This document shows positions 13,740 through 28,200 of a stretch of 64,000 nucleotides of DNA, piece by piece. The notes under the pieces were generated by a model that had not been told where the DNA came from, searched no databases, and was given only the letters and a program-made list of their open reading frames with translations. Every line of letters starts with the position of its first letter. Position 1 is the stretch's first letter. Source of the DNA: Rostratula benghalensis (Eukaryota; Chordata; Aves; Charadriiformes; Rostratulidae); contig VXAI01000039.1 in the NCBI GenBank assembly GCA_013399305.1, forward strand, positions 4,268,372-4,332,371. The letters run 5' to 3'. The position numbers and the translations under genes were made by a program.

Positions 13740-14170
13740 TATTATAGTGGTGAGAGACCTCAGCAGAGTTACCAGGGAAGGGCTGCAGCCAGGAGTCTCT
13801 GAACCAAGCAAGAAGAAGGTTCTGACCTTGAGAAAACCTGTAGCAAAGAGAAAAATCTGTGTGTGAGGGGAGGTGCGCACAGATGAAACCAAAAGAAATG
13901 CCTTGAGATGTACTGGAGGGCTGAGAATGGAAGGTAAGACACAGAGTAGGAGACCGGCAAGCAAAAGGATGAGGGAGGACTTGTTAACAAAATGGAGGAT
14001 GAGGAGACAGAACTGTAATGTGAGAGGAGTAAGATGTAGCAAGACTTACAGAGCAATAGCATGGGAAGTGACAGAATAGCAACATATTAAAATGTCTGAG
14101 TGGAAGATAATTGACAACTGGAGTTGAAAAGGAGTGTAAATGCTGTGAGTGGGAGGAAAAGAAAAAAACC
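13740..14170. other. Purine-rich (G+A) strand-asymmetric tract
   Basis: The plus strand is strongly enriched in G and A for about 430 bases, with many gag, gga and agg words. The complementary strand is therefore pyrimidine-rich and poor in stop codons, which explains overlapping open frames of 140 and 97 codons on the minus strand there. They read as Leu/Ser/Phe-rich low-complexity peptides and are not called as genes. Confidence 0.6.
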
Positions 14171-17100
14171 CATAAGTAGCTATATTTTTGATATGTGTTC
14201 TGACTGTGTAAATGTAGGAATGCCATCACACCTACACACCATGTCTCTTATTTGCTTTTGAGATTCACAGGAAGAATTTCTCTTAAACTAATCTCAAATG
14301 CCTCTTAACCACGCCTTTTCCTATTTTCACTATAGAGAAGCTTTGTTTGTTTTCTATTTCTTTGCTGGTTTCTTAAGCAGGGGAGTGCTATCCCCTCTAA
14401 TGAGATTCTTTCCTTCCCTTAAATGCAGAGAGATGGAGCTGCTCAGAGAGAGCTAAAAGACTTGGCTGGAGAAAGAAGTAGTGTGGCACCTGATTATGTT
14501 TTTTAGGAAAACATTATTGAGATAAACAAATGACCTAACTGAGGCTTATATTGTGGACAGACTGGATAACACACTGAAACTGCAAAACTGAGACCCCTTC
14601 CCCTGCCTACCTGGCTCCATGTTTTGCATGAGCAGAATTAGCTCTGTATTTTGTTCACTAAAATCTCAGTGTAATACATGAAAAAAAATCAATCCAAGTA
14701 CTCAAGGAAAATGAGAATACTTGAAAAGGAAACATTAAGCACACATCTGAGGCTACAGAGCTTGCCTATATAGAGATATGCTGAGACCTTTGCAGGGCTA
14801 TATAAAGCTGTAACACTTCCAGCTGAAAGGGGACTAAGCATGCCAGATCAGTAATGAATGATTGGTGTTCTGCTGTCTTCTGATGCCCCCAGCCCCTCCT
14901 CATATCTGCAAACATTCATTATTTTCTGGAATGTCCTTTTGAAGCATGTCTGTTCCTCAGTGCTGCAGTGCCCTCCAGCGCTCAAGAGAAAATTATTTCA
15001 TTTCCATTGTCGGGAATCTAAGAGACAGAGACACCATTTTATATTTTATTAATAAGACTGACTTCATGATATTTCTCTCTTACTTGGTTTCCAAAGCACA
15101 AAGGCAGTACAGTAGCTATACCTAGCTAATTCTTCCCACTGCCCTCTCTCACCCTGATCCAGCCAGAGGAACTATGCCCAGAAAGCTGTCTCCTGGTTAC
15201 TAACCTGCCACAGAAGCTGCAGGACACTAGTCAGGGGGTCTGGGAATCCACCTGCACTGCAGCCACAATACAAGGCCTGGGTTCTGCCTGCTGAATGAGT
15301 GTGGCTGTCTCTGCAACCCAGGGCACATGCCTACTGCCGGGCTCTGACCCCCAGCTTGCAATGGATTTTCTTCTCCAGGGCATCTCTTTTGATGCTTGAA
15401 GTACTTTCCACAATAAATGAGCTGCCTGAGGTGAATGATTATCACCTTAGTGAGTCATATCCCAAAGGTGGTTAAAATGCTCCTCTATTAAAAGTACTAG
15501 CAGCAGCAGAGTAGTAAAGGTTTCCTGGACACTTGAGGTTGCTGGTTATTTTAAAGAAAAATCCTGGTTAAGTATGAGTGAGAAAGGCATAGAGTGAGTA
15601 TAAGTTTCCTTTGTGACTTGCACTTTTGCCATTGTATAATCTCTATTTTTCAGCTGACTTTCTAAATATACTAGCAAATATCCTAACATAAAGGGGCATG
15701 TTGGTGTTCACAGCTGATTAGGAGCAGATGCTTGAGAATCACTATGGACTGTATTTAGCTAGTAGTTATGCTGGACAGGCTCTCAAAAACTTGTGCTTCA
15801 TCTCTTTTTTGTTTATAATTAAGAAAAGCTGCACAATCTGACTGCTAGCAGGAGCACACAGATCCACTCAGTGCCTCCAAAATATTATCATCTCCTGTAA
15901 GTGTGTGCTCACCATTTGTGCTGGGCACTTGCACCAGCACTGGGTACAATGATTCTGTATACAGAGATGCCTAAATTTGACAGAATTGATGGAATTTTAC
16001 AGAACGTGCACTGGTTACAGTTTTAAAGTACTTTTGTGCATCCACAGGCTCTGTGGATCTGCAAGTTTTCTGATGAATTTCAAGCAAAGCCTACCATAAT
16101 CCAAAGCTGCAAGGATATGTTTAGAGATATAGCGCTCCAAGTCCTGGTTCAAAATCATTGATGAGGCACAAATAAAAGTTGCATAGATGTCAGTGGGAAA
16201 GATTGCCCCCAAAAAGCAGTATTATTCCAATTGTTTCAAATAAGTTTGAATAGAAGTACGAATAACGGCTATAGTTGTTCTGTCAGTAGAATATTAGACA
16301 AATTCTATAGACAGAGCTGGTCCAGTGCAAGCGTACTCTCTTAAAATTTGAGATTAATTTTGAGGTTAAACTAGCAAGCTAAAGCATTTCCCATGGCCAT
16401 GGGCAATAAAGCTTTAGAAGTGTGCAAGCCTTAGAAGTGCTTAAATGGAGATTAGGCTACAACCACATTTGTGATTATAGCTTTGGATAGTTAACCATCT
16501 TAACCAAACCATAAAAGGAAAGGCATAATTTGTTAGCTGATCATTTGAAGTACAGCAGTCTTTTTTTTTTTTTTTTCTCATTAAAAGACCCCAAACCTTA
16601 GCATTTGCAAATGAATCCAAATTAATATTATTTGTATTTTTGCATGTGTTATTACTCTAGAACAGCTTTGACTTACAAAACTAGAAATCCATAATATGAA
16701 CAATTAATCTCTAATTTTAAACCTACATTAACATGTTCTATGTAAGAACAGACATTAACTGCCTTAATAATGCAATGTAACAATGATCTTTGGATTTAGG
16801 ACAAATTACTTCCATTCAGGAAGACTGCTATTGCTTAGTCTGCCTTAACTACTTCAGGTAGCTGAGGCAGACACCTTGGTTCTCATGGCTCTGGCCCTGT
16901 TTCTTCTATGTAACATGAGTGCACATCCTATTACAGTGCCAAAGAAAAGTTGTTTTATACTGGTATTACTGGCCTCTGTTGAAGAGCTATGCTGAAGCAG
17001 TAGCACACATTAACCATCGCCCTCCGGGGTTCATGTGCACCCTTCCATGACAAGCAGTTTGAGACAGTTATTCTCCTGTTACAAACATACTTTGCAAGTA

Positions 17101-19230
17101 CTCCATGTCCTAGACTAATCCTTGAAGAATCAGTTCTGATTTCTTATGTTTATTATAGTCACATACATACCTGGGCACCATATAACAGGTAGATTTTTAT
17201 GCTCTTTTGAAAAACATTCAAAATAATCCTCTAAACAGAGATTATTTTAGTGACTCTTCAGAAAATCTTCCTGGCATAACAATCTTATATTATCAAACAC
17301 TTTATAAAGTATCAAATATACTTCACAGAAAGATTCTTAGTCCAAGTATTTTACAGTTTTGCACTGTTGAGATGGATGATGTGTGTTGCTACATTTATAA
17401 AAATAGTTTTTAGATTAGACTTAACAGTTGCTGTAGCAAGAGTTTTAGATAGGAAACTCAAGACTGTGGAAGGATTTAGAAATTCTAATTTATTTATTTT
17501 TTAAGTGAATTTATAACTTACAGCCATAGATTCTGATCTTGCACTGAAGCAGACTGTTACTGCTACAGTAACTAAAAAACCTATATTAACTGGACTAATT
17601 TGTGCAAAGATAGTTTTTTGGTTTTTTGGGTTTTTTTAATTAGGTCAGATATTTCTTCCACCTAACAAAAACAATTTTTGATATCATTTCAGTAGACACT
17701 TCTACTGCATTCTTTGAAGTAGAGACCCAAAAAAAAAAAAAATTTGTCCAGAGGTTAAAGGTGTTCTCTTCCCCATATTTGACTGGGTTTAGTCTTCAAA
17801 AATGGCCGTTAACACATTTTCAGAACAACTTTGATAGCTGTCAAATACTGAATGGGCTACACAGGAGGAAAGCTATCAGGCACCTTCCATCGTCTCCAAG
17901 CTCTTTGGTGTGACTGGGTGGGTTGCATTCAGTTAGCAGGAAGAGACAGCACACTGCAGTCCACAATGACAGGGTTAGGTCAAATTTTCCCCAGAGTTAC
18001 TGCATTGAGTTTTTCCTTGAGTCCAGTGCAGTGCTGGGCAGCAGAGCTGAAAGAGGAAAGTTCGTTGTTGCTTCACACTGCAATGGGAGGGAGAATTCTG
18101 GCTTCAGCGCACAGCAATAAATGAGGATGGACAAGGGAAAAAGGGAAGAAACTCAGAGGTGTACGAGGGGAAAATAGAATTCTTTGACAGAGGGAAATCA
18201 GGAGAAGGGACCAAAAAGCAGAGAAGATTTGACAGCACACCTTTTTCCCAGGATGCTGTCAGGTTGCTTGGAGCAAAGGATGCAGTGAGTTTTGTCTGCT
18301 TTGCAACCACTAGCCCCCCAAATCAACAGAATATGACCCATTTGGGTTCAGAATCAGTATTTTCCTCATTTAAGTGCTGCAAAAGCTGCATGCTTACATA
18401 CACATTTTAATACTTCTGATTTCCCCTGGTTGAGAGACACCTGTATCACATTCCAGGTACAGATGGATCCCTGACTGAAGCTGATACATAGTTTGACAAT
18501 GGCCTATTAGATCTTATTAAAATGTTGCATTTCCCCTAAGTCAGTATAAATGAAAATATTTCTGGAGGTTACAAACTGTTTTAAAGGATGTGTTCCTTTA
18601 GTGGTGCAAACACAACGAACTAACAAAGACATGTGTAATTAGTAGTAATGAACCTATCTGCTTATACTCTTAAGAAATAGAGGAAGATACTTTTACTGTG
18701 TAACTAGAAAATTATTAATGTTCTTTAGGTGATGTGTTATCTGTAGGCTAAATACCAGCTGTGCCTCAATTTGTTTGTTTAAAATAGTAACTATAGTAGT
18801 TGAAGTTGAAACTTTACTTTTTGACAAGACAGCCTTATTACAGTTTAGCTGGTAGACAGTATTTTTAGATGTTTGTTTATTTGTCTGTCCCCAAATCTTA
18901 AGATGCTCCTAAATGGCTCATCATTTAGGAAGTTTTTTTATTCCAATGAACATATGTTCTCATATCCCTTTCCAGCGTAGATGAAAGAATATTTGTTGTT
19001 ACTGTGCTGAAATGTACCCAGACTCGTTAGCAGGGCCTTGTAGCTACCACTCTCAAAGAGCCTCCCATCCTGAATCTACACCAAGTGAGCCCCTGAGTTT
19101 ATGTAATGCATCATTGAGTTTTCCTCTGCAGCGTGAGCCGCAGCATAGTGCACTGATACCTGCTTTTTCTTCTGAAGTAATGTGTCAGCTAAGATGGCCA
19201 CTTATTTAACGGTAGAAAATGGAAATAAAG
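14171..19230. other. No gene seen; non-coding DNA with homopolymer runs
   Basis: Contains a 16-T run (16561-16576), a 14-A run (17729-17742), a G/T-rich low-complexity piece (about 17610-17638) and a second purine-rich patch (about 18120-18230). A 14-base palindrome CCCATGGCCATGGG lies at 16390-16403. A GC-richer patch at 15220-15360 has open minus-strand frames of low coding character. No transposon or RNA gene was recognised. Confidence 0.55.
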
Positions 19231-19246
19231 ACACTAGATGGCAGCA
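19231..19246 (+). promoter_or_regulatory. CTCF-like motif (candidate)
   Basis: The 16 bases acactagatggcagca match the CTCF core pattern CCACTAGATGGCAGCA except at the first position, including the critical AGATGGCAG block. CTCF is a zinc-finger protein that bounds chromatin loops. Single matches of this quality do occur by chance at this window size, and there is no supporting second site or conservation evidence. Confidence 0.3.
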
Positions 19247-22200
19247 AACATCTGAAAACTGAGTTCTATCTATAGTCTGGTCCAAATCTAATAGATGTGG
19301 GTAGCCTTCCAGTTTCGTAATGCCTCTTGGGAGTTATTCCATGGTTCAGCTGTTAAAAGATTGTCTTGCCAAAAAGCCAGTGTTTTCTCAAGCTTCTGAA
19401 ATACAATTTAAAGCTGGAGCTTTGCTGGTACTGCTTTCTGGATGAAAATATAAAATTATTCTTTTTCAGCATCCCATTCCTTCCTACTACCAACTTGCCC
19501 CCAGATACCTATACTTAATTTTGTATTAATTACATATAACTGAGTAGGAATGAGTTCAAATCTTGTCTTAAAAAAAGGCTCAGTTGTAAACAGATGTGGT
19601 ACCTTGGGCTAGTTGCCCCACTGAATTTTAACATTATTGTATTCAGTATCAGCTCACACTGTTCAGTATCATCACACTTGTTTAGCATCCTGTTTTTCCC
19701 TAGTGCAGCAGCTTTAGGCATAGTGAGTAAACATGTCCATTTTTCATTAATGTCTTATCCATCACTGCAATCTCACTGAGCAAGAGTATGTCTACTGCTT
19801 TATTAAAATGCTTCTATTCAGCATAACAAATACTTCTTAAGCTGCTGTATAGGGAGTTAACCATAGACTTCCTACAGATTCTGGGAAGCCAGATGTTTCC
19901 TAAAGATTTGGTTTTCCTTTATTAGGAGAAAATGGATAATATAGGCTTTGTGTGCCCCTTTGTAAAGTGTTCTCTCACTGAACTGATTCATTAGGCAAAC
20001 TTTTCAAAAGATTTTTTTTGTATACATGCAGCTGTAAATTAAGGATGTGCAAGGTATAGGACTGAATGTTTACATACTTTGAGGTGTTTGAGAACTTTCT
20101 ATTTACTGGCTTCATGAGGATGAATTTTGTGCATTACAGGCAGACATTGAAGTAGCCCTGAAAGGTCATATGAACTCCTTAATTCCACAGAAGGCCTTTA
20201 AATCTGTACATATTCAGTTTAAATGTGGAACACGGTCTCCTTGCACACTACTGTATCTCTGTTCTGCTCAAGGTGTATGTAAAAAGGGCTCAGGCCCAGC
20301 TTCCATCAAAGATGACGGGTAAATTCAAGGAAGTATCAACATTTGCCAGGCTTCTCTGACTCAGTGATCCTTATTTCATCGGTCATAGGTTGAATGTCTT
20401 CTCTCCAGGCAACAATGGAGACCCGTTAGCTTATTTACAACATCTAAAGAAAGTGCAAGCTTATGGAGGAGGAAAGACTGGACAGCAAGAGTAATTTCTG
20501 AGCCAGGAGATTAAGTGTGAGCCCAATGGCTTGTTTTCCTGCTTCACAGGGACACCATCCATGTCTCTGGCAGCTGAGACTTCACCTGTTCATTCTTCAT
20601 CCCAATTTTTTCATCATTTTTCTTTCCTCCTCACTGAAATCTTATCCATCTTCAAAATATTCCCTTTGCCATAAAAACAGTACTGCATAAAAAAGGGTGT
20701 GGCTGTGTGTTTCAAACAAAGTATATATTAATTTTTGTTCAAGTGAAATTACTGAAAACACTAACTTCTAAAGAATCTAGATGGTTCATGTGACATTATG
20801 GCTTTATCTTAGGCATAATGTTGTACATTTAACAAATGTTTGAACAAGTACTTTGGATCTAAATTCAGAGGCGGTATCAATGTAGTATACAACTTTTCAG
20901 CTCTTTCTTACAAGGCCATTTCTGGAATTGCTGCTGTTCTGGAAGAAATACTAGTCAGCTGCAGCAAATTAAAAAATATTTTGTCAGACCATGAAATTAA
21001 GTAAATTTTTTTATTATCCTATAATATTCATAGAGCAGCACTCATTCATAGACTGTATGCTTTCCCTTATCCCTGCAGTTCTGTGTTACACTGTCCCAAT
21101 GCAGCCTCAGGAAGCATTTTCTTAGAAGGCATTGAAGTAATTGTTAGGTTTAAATATGTAAGTAACTGTTTATATAAATTAGGAAATAACTCTTGACATG
21201 TCTTGCTTACTAACCATTAAGAATAAACTTCTTAGGATCTGTGAAAGGAAGAATCTTCTTTATGTTCAGTATTACCAACCACAGAAAGAAGTTTACTTCT
21301 TCCCTAATCCTCTGATCTTTAAAAAAAAAAAGAAGAGTAAAACATTAAAATGGACAACCTTGATTTTATCTAAAAAAGTAGTGAAAGGTTGGAAACCGTT
21401 TGCCAAGTTAAGCTTATTCCCTTACAAGGAAATGCAGTTTTGGGAACAAATAGCATTCCAGTCTTTTCCCCAGTGGGCATTATGCCATTGTATTTGCAGA
21501 CATTGTGTCATGGAAATGTGCAAGAAGGCCCGAAACAGCTAAGAAATGCATTGCCTAGTTATATATTTATTTTCTACTACTTAAAAGCTACTGTCTACTC
21601 TTATTCAACAACAGAAAAGAACACAAGATGAGACTTACAGATTATGTATTTTTCTGCTCGACTGACTCAATGAAAAGCCAAAATTTCATAATTCTGAAAT
21701 AGCTAATAAATGCAAAATTTGTTCTTACTGAAATATTTAAAAATTTGTAAGAGCATTTTTAAGCAAGCAGTTCTGTAAGTGATCCCTATGCTAGTCAGAG
21801 TTAAACTTTTCAATGTGAATAAGGAACACATTCAATATAAAAAACTGAAGCCTTTTTGCTATAATTTTTAATGAAAATATTATGCTTTAGCTATGCTTTT
21901 TTAAAGACATTTCTCCTTTAGCACTCCCTTCTTTTGTATCAGCTTTTAAAATGCACTTGAGAAAATTAATAGCAGATGCTCATCTTTTCTTTCTGACTTT
22001 CAAAGCAATTGTCTTATTAGTGAGATACATCTGTAATTAGAAAGATTTTTGCAATTATTAATGTTCTAAAACGAATCTTTCTTGGGAAATTACTTTTACT
22101 AATAAAAAGTGTGATATCTGCTTGGAGACCTTTGTTTTATTGCTTCATGTTATCCAGTAAAAACATGGTTTAAATCCATATGAACATTTTGAACATCCAC

Positions 22201-25200
22201 TGTTTTCTTGGGCAACACAGTTTTTAACAAAACACAAGCTCCTTCATAGTTCTCTAATTTTCAGCAAGTGCCAGAAAGCATCAGTTTAAGTTTAGATGTT
22301 AAAAACTTTTTTTTTTTTTTTTTCTGATGTCATTCAGATTACTTCCCAGCAATGAACTGGTTCTTGTGCTTTTTCCAGCCTAATTCTATTTGCTTTTCTA
22401 CTTGGGGAACAAATTTCCACACAAGCGACATACCTATTGCAGCATCCTATTTGCCATCTGGCTGGTGAGGAGATATATTTGAGATGAGGCCAAGGAATGA
22501 ATGAAAACCTGCATTCACCTGTAGATAACACTCAGTTGCTCGTGCCACCTTCCACATCATGATTTTTTCCAAGATGTGAAAGCCTACATCAGGAAGGACT
22601 TAAGTTCCCAAGTGCCCTTGAAACTTTAGGTTCATTATTGGTACTAATGGGGTAGTGATTGTTCATAGCACAATAATATTTGTTCAGAGAATGAAGAGGA
22701 TAGTTTTGGTATATTGTACTTTCAGAGTTTTTCCCAGGGCTGTGGTTAAGGACTCATCCAATAAAGGAGCTTCCAACGATATGTTGGAAAGCTATCAGAG
22801 GCTGCCTATTTTTTCTTCCTCAAAAAAGGATGGTCTGTGAAGTGCTTTCAACCATCAAATTCCTACAGATTACATCACATGTCGTATTAAAGCTGAACTT
22901 TCTTATCTCTGCATTCTGTATAGTGAATCAATAAGGCAATGCATGATGATATAGAAGTGCATACACAAGTACAAAACTTTAGCAAGTATTTGACTCTTTT
23001 CAAACAGGACTTCGTACTGGGTATTGGAAAAGATTAAAGCACCAGCAGGAAGTCCCTGTACCTTCTTCACTCCAAAATGTGCACAGACTGAGTATTTCAC
23101 TGATAAGATGCACTTTAATTTATTTTGTAATTATGTTATCAATGTCCCTGCACATTTTTCCTATTAACCCACATCTGAATGTAGATACGAGCTAGCCAGC
23201 TCTTTAAAGTTTTGCCAAAAGCGAAACAAGAATAGATGAAAGCTCACAAAATCCCCTGGTTAAAGTTTACATTTTCAGTGCCCTGCTTTATGTGGCATTC
23301 AGAGCCTTTACATGCTCAAGGGGAAAAATAACACTGGTGGAAGCTTCAATTGTTATTACTATTTTGGGCTTAACTCTAGTATGAACTGCAATTATAGCAC
23401 AGCTTCCTTAGGAGGGATGTGAATGATGAACATGATGTTTCCTTTTCCTTAAGTTTAGTATTCTCTTCAGTATCATGGGGGTTTTTGTATATGTTCAGGG
23501 CACAATATTTTTAACTATCAGAAGTTCAGCATTTTTTCCTCTGTTCAGTCCACAGGCTTCAATCTCATGAATGAAATGGCTCTCTAAGTATCACCACATG
23601 AGATGGGTCTTTGCTTTTTTAAAAATTAATATTTTCGTGGCAAATGTTTTTACCCACAATTAATTATTTTTTTTAGTATGACAAACTGTTTCTCTTTCCT
23701 GCTTAGTAACTTGGCAACTAAAAAATGTAATTTGATTCATGCTGCTCTAATTCCATACAGTAGTTTCAAGATTAAGTCCTCAGTGATAATGTGTAAAGCA
23801 GTTATGACCTTGCACAAGTTATCCAAGTGACAATTAATAAAAATATCTTGCAATAGTCATAAGAAAAATATTTTTCATCCTTTTTAGGAATATTCATGGT
23901 ATCCCCAAAGCCTGGCTTCTAATAGCCAAATTCAGCTGATAAATATGCTTATCAAAATAATCAAAGTTGTTACTCCATTTTTCAAAGAAGAAGATATTTT
24001 AGGATTTCTGGGTTTCCTTCAGTTTCTATTCCCAGTAAAAAAGTGTAATTAAGACATCTTATGGAACAGGCCTGCTTACTAAGTTTTTGTAACAGAAATA
24101 AGTCCTTTATTCTGCCAGTTTATATGCTTACTTGCAACCACAAATTTAAAGGTGACTGTTTAGGGGGGTTTTATCTAAAATGGCTTGGGTTTAGTTTATT
24201 TTTTTTAAAAAAAAAGTTCTTATCTGTGCTGGCAACCAGTAAATAGGGAAAAAAAAAAAGCAACTGGCTGGCAAAAAGCAACTCTGCTTGCAGAGGAAAG
24301 GAACCTAATGGAAACTGGTGAATTACCACCAGAAATACAAATTAAATTGATCTGAGTGGAATAACAGTGTTATTACAGATCCATAACATCTCTTCTCATG
24401 GCTGTTCAGTGACTATTCAACAATTTCTGTACTGCCCATGGATTTATGAAGAGTAAAGAACAGAAGCATTTATCAAGTTGCTAAACCAGTATAAGAATTA
24501 CCACATTTAGTTTGTGAATGCCTTCAGCACGTGAAGGCTTGTGACACTTGTCATTGTGGCCACTACAGAGTACAATTAAGGCTTAAATTGTCACCACCAC
24601 ACTAGGATACCTTTCTTAGTAGGTCATTCAGTGTTTCCATGAGTAAATTATTATTTCCAGATTTGTTTTCCCAGTCACTGCTTGCAGTCAGTAAGTTGTG
24701 TGACAACAGCTGTCATTCAGCAGCTAAACATAGATGGTCTTGGGATCTTGCAAAACTAAATTTTCTCTTCCTTATGCATGCCTAAAGTGGCTGCATCAGC
24801 CCATAGAGCTTGGATCACAGAGCTGTGCCCTATATTAAGGGTGTGCCGCACCCTGGGAACTGCCTGACAGAAAAATAGCAAGCTGTTGTCTGCCATCTAA
24901 ATTTACACATCTCCGTGAGGTCACAGATTCAGCTCAACAAGGCTCATATGCTGAATAGAAGAGAAAAAAAATACTTTCTTGATCCATTCATTTTTATCAT
25001 TTCATCCAGTACCAATACTGCCGCTGTATTAACTGCATGCTTATAAAGAGTAAGATTATGTCTTTACTCACCATTACTGGCAAATCAAGGAAATGATACC
25101 TGTAGATGATGTTTGTGGTGAAGAGAAGCTGGTGCCAGCTCTCACAATCACATAAAATATTTTTATTCTTTATCTCCCTTCCCACATTCTTGGTATGTTT

Positions 25201-28200
25201 TTCTCTCAGAGAAGGACTCTGACCATACTCCATACAGAGAGTTTTTCCCTTTTTGCAAATACATTGCTTTTGTGGATTCCTTGGACAAGAAGCTTATCCA
25301 TCAAAAAGCAAACACTCCAAATTCCAGAATTCTCCAGCTTTGTGACTTCCTGTATCTTCAGGAAAGCAAAGCAGTCAGTAATGGCTGCAACAACTAATTG
25401 CCCTAGGCAGGTGCTCATTTTACCCCTGCAAACACCTCTGGCAGATCCACAGCAGGGCTCATGTGGCATCATAAGTTCCCCATTCCTCTCCCCATGGGTG
25501 CCTTAGCAGGCTCTGAGGAGGTCTTTAAAGGCAATTGCAATATAATTAATAAATATCAGTATTACCTTACATTCACTAACATCTTGTATGCTACTTCGAC
25601 GTATTTAAGCTCCTACGTAATTTAGCCCATTATCATTTGTTTCTCTGGCAGTGTTCTGACCCAACAAAGCAGTATTATGAGCACTCTGATGAAACAATAC
25701 CTTAAAAGCAGGTGAGCTTTTAAGACACAATTCATAAGGAAGTAAATTTTCATTGCTTGTCTGTCAAAATGGATTAATATTATAGTTGTTCAATTCATTA
25801 TTTAGTAGTTCCTGCTCTTTTGCTTTTTCTTCTCTGGTCAATCCATCAGTAGTTCTTTTAGTAGCTAAAAGATGAATTACAGCTAATAAGGAAGATGGTT
25901 GCTCAGCAACTCGGACTCCTGCTGAGCCTGACAATAGTACATGAAGGCAATTTCTTGAATTGCCTTCTCACTGCTAGCTGAAGGAAAAAAAAGCTTGTAT
26001 AATTTTAAGTAGTCCTGTCATGGGTGTCAACAAATAACAATGAGACTTCTAAACAAATGATGACTCTTATTTCTTCCCAAAAGGGGTAAAATCTTAAGCA
26101 ACCCTGTTCTAGTGGTGGCAATGAAGGGAACAAAGGAGTGAATAAAAGTAGTTCAGTTTCAAATTACATTTCTGTATTTTCTCTCACAGGTGTCTTTTCC
26201 TATAGTCTGAACTGCTTACAAAGCGTTTTCCTAGTGCCTATTAAATTAACAGTGATCATGAAACAGAAAGTCCAGGGCTTCAATTTTGTGTGTGTGCATG
26301 TATGCGTACCTGGCTGTATACTCATTTTTGTATGGATGCTAGTATGGGAGCATGCTTCCTGTCTCCACTGTGTCTTGCCAACCACACATGAGTAGGAAAT
26401 GCTGCAACAGTGGTCATAATTAAGGCAGTAGTTTGTTTACCATAAATGGTCCTAATTCGTGTACTGGCTGGGTGTATGTCTCAAACAATTCCTTGCAAGT
26501 TATAGTTAATACAGGTTTCATAACATTATCTTCCTTATTTTTTCAAGCAGATGTACTGGTGTAGAACTGATACAGTACTGTTCTGCAGTAACACTGCTTT
26601 GATCTTAACACCATCTGACTAAACACAGACCCGACATTGGCCACTTGCCTAATTTCTGCCAGTTTTTCTGACATATTGCCAAAGAACCTAACCTCACCAG
26701 CTTCTGATGAAGATATATGATAAAGTTTCTTTCTTATCTTTTTTGCAAACATTGCAGAACATAAATGTAAAATTAATTGCTCTTTCATTCTAAATGGAAA
26801 CCACATGATTTGTCTTTTATTAAAATTAATGATCATCTGTGTAATCTTATGTTCAATATCCAGAAACCATTGTTTCTACCATCAAAATGTTAAATATAAG
26901 TTGACTCTCTCTAAGCATTAACTGTTTCCAGTGAAATTATTTCTATTGTAAAAACCTGCAATGGAAGGAAGTCTACAAATACTCAGTATCTATATTAAAC
27001 ATCAATATAATCATAGTCCCTGCATTCTGAGACTCTCCGAATGGAAAAAAATTATTTCATAATCTATATTGTCTTTATGCTGCATTATTCAACATGGACA
27101 ATTCAAAATGGAGCATGTTATCAGTATGGACATATAGTCATTCTCATTTTCCTTTTATTTGTAAACAAATTGGTGTCCAAGAGCTAACATTTGAGAGTAC
27201 AAACAATGTGATGTAGTACTCTTCCTACATTTGTCAAATGTTCCTACTGTAGCTTTAATGATGTCTTCAGGATAATAGATTATTCCCTTCTCTGTTGTGC
27301 GGTCAGGAAGCTGAGAAACATTTTGATAAATCTTTGATTAAAGACACCAGTGGCCACAGGGCAAAACATCTTCATCTGCCAGTTTTTGTTTCTTCAGCTG
27401 AGAGATAAGGTAGTATATTATTAGCATTACATAAATCTCAATCTCAACCAAGATGTATCAAGTAATTTATGGAATCTTGGGAAATATAAGCATGTACTTT
27501 GTTGTCATATCAAGATAAATTACCTGTAGATAACACTGGTATGCTTTGATGACTTCTTCAGAGGCCACCTTGTCATTTTCTGTATTTTCACATTTCTTTA
27601 AAATGAATGCCTTAAAAAAGTTTTATTTTTGAAGTAATTGTAAAATAATTTCCATCATTTACATCATTTGAATGGTATTTTGTGTTGACAGTTTACTGTC
27701 AGCAACTAGAGAACTTCCACATAAATCACAGAAGTATCAGTAGCAATTATTATTCATTAATCAGTGAAAAGTGAGTTCACTCTTTTTATGGAACACATTT
27801 CTGTCTTCCAGTCAAAACTTACACTTGATGACATGTTCACAGCCCCAGAGAGCTGGTTCTGAGACACTATCTTCTAAAAATATTTAGTTTAGGATCAATA
27901 TACAATTTTAGATGTCACCTTTAGATACCATAAGCTATGAAGCATTGAGCGAGTAATGTTCACTGCATACTTCATAGGTGGACTGAAGAGATTTAGGAAA
28001 TAAGCATTTCAGCAGTGATTGCAGACAATTTTGAATGGCATCTGACAAAAGATAGTATTATTTGCTTTAAAGCTTCAACATCCAAGTGAATTACAGAGGT
28101 CAAACACATAGGACTTGTGTTGGAACAAGAAGATAGTTTAGGGAAATGAAACAGCCTGCAGTAAGTAGCTCAGATTCACTCAGACTCATGCCTGGGAGAG

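Noticed and set aside
13620..14062. Minus-strand open frames of 140 and 97 codons
   Set aside because: They arise from the purine-rich plus strand, which removes stop codons from the complement; the peptides are low-complexity Leu/Ser/Phe sequence and overlap each other in different frames.
26543..26836. 97-codon minus-strand frame with protein-like stretches (SEAGEVRFFGNMSEKLAEI)
   Set aside because: No acceptor or donor could be paired with it and no family was recognised; left as chance.
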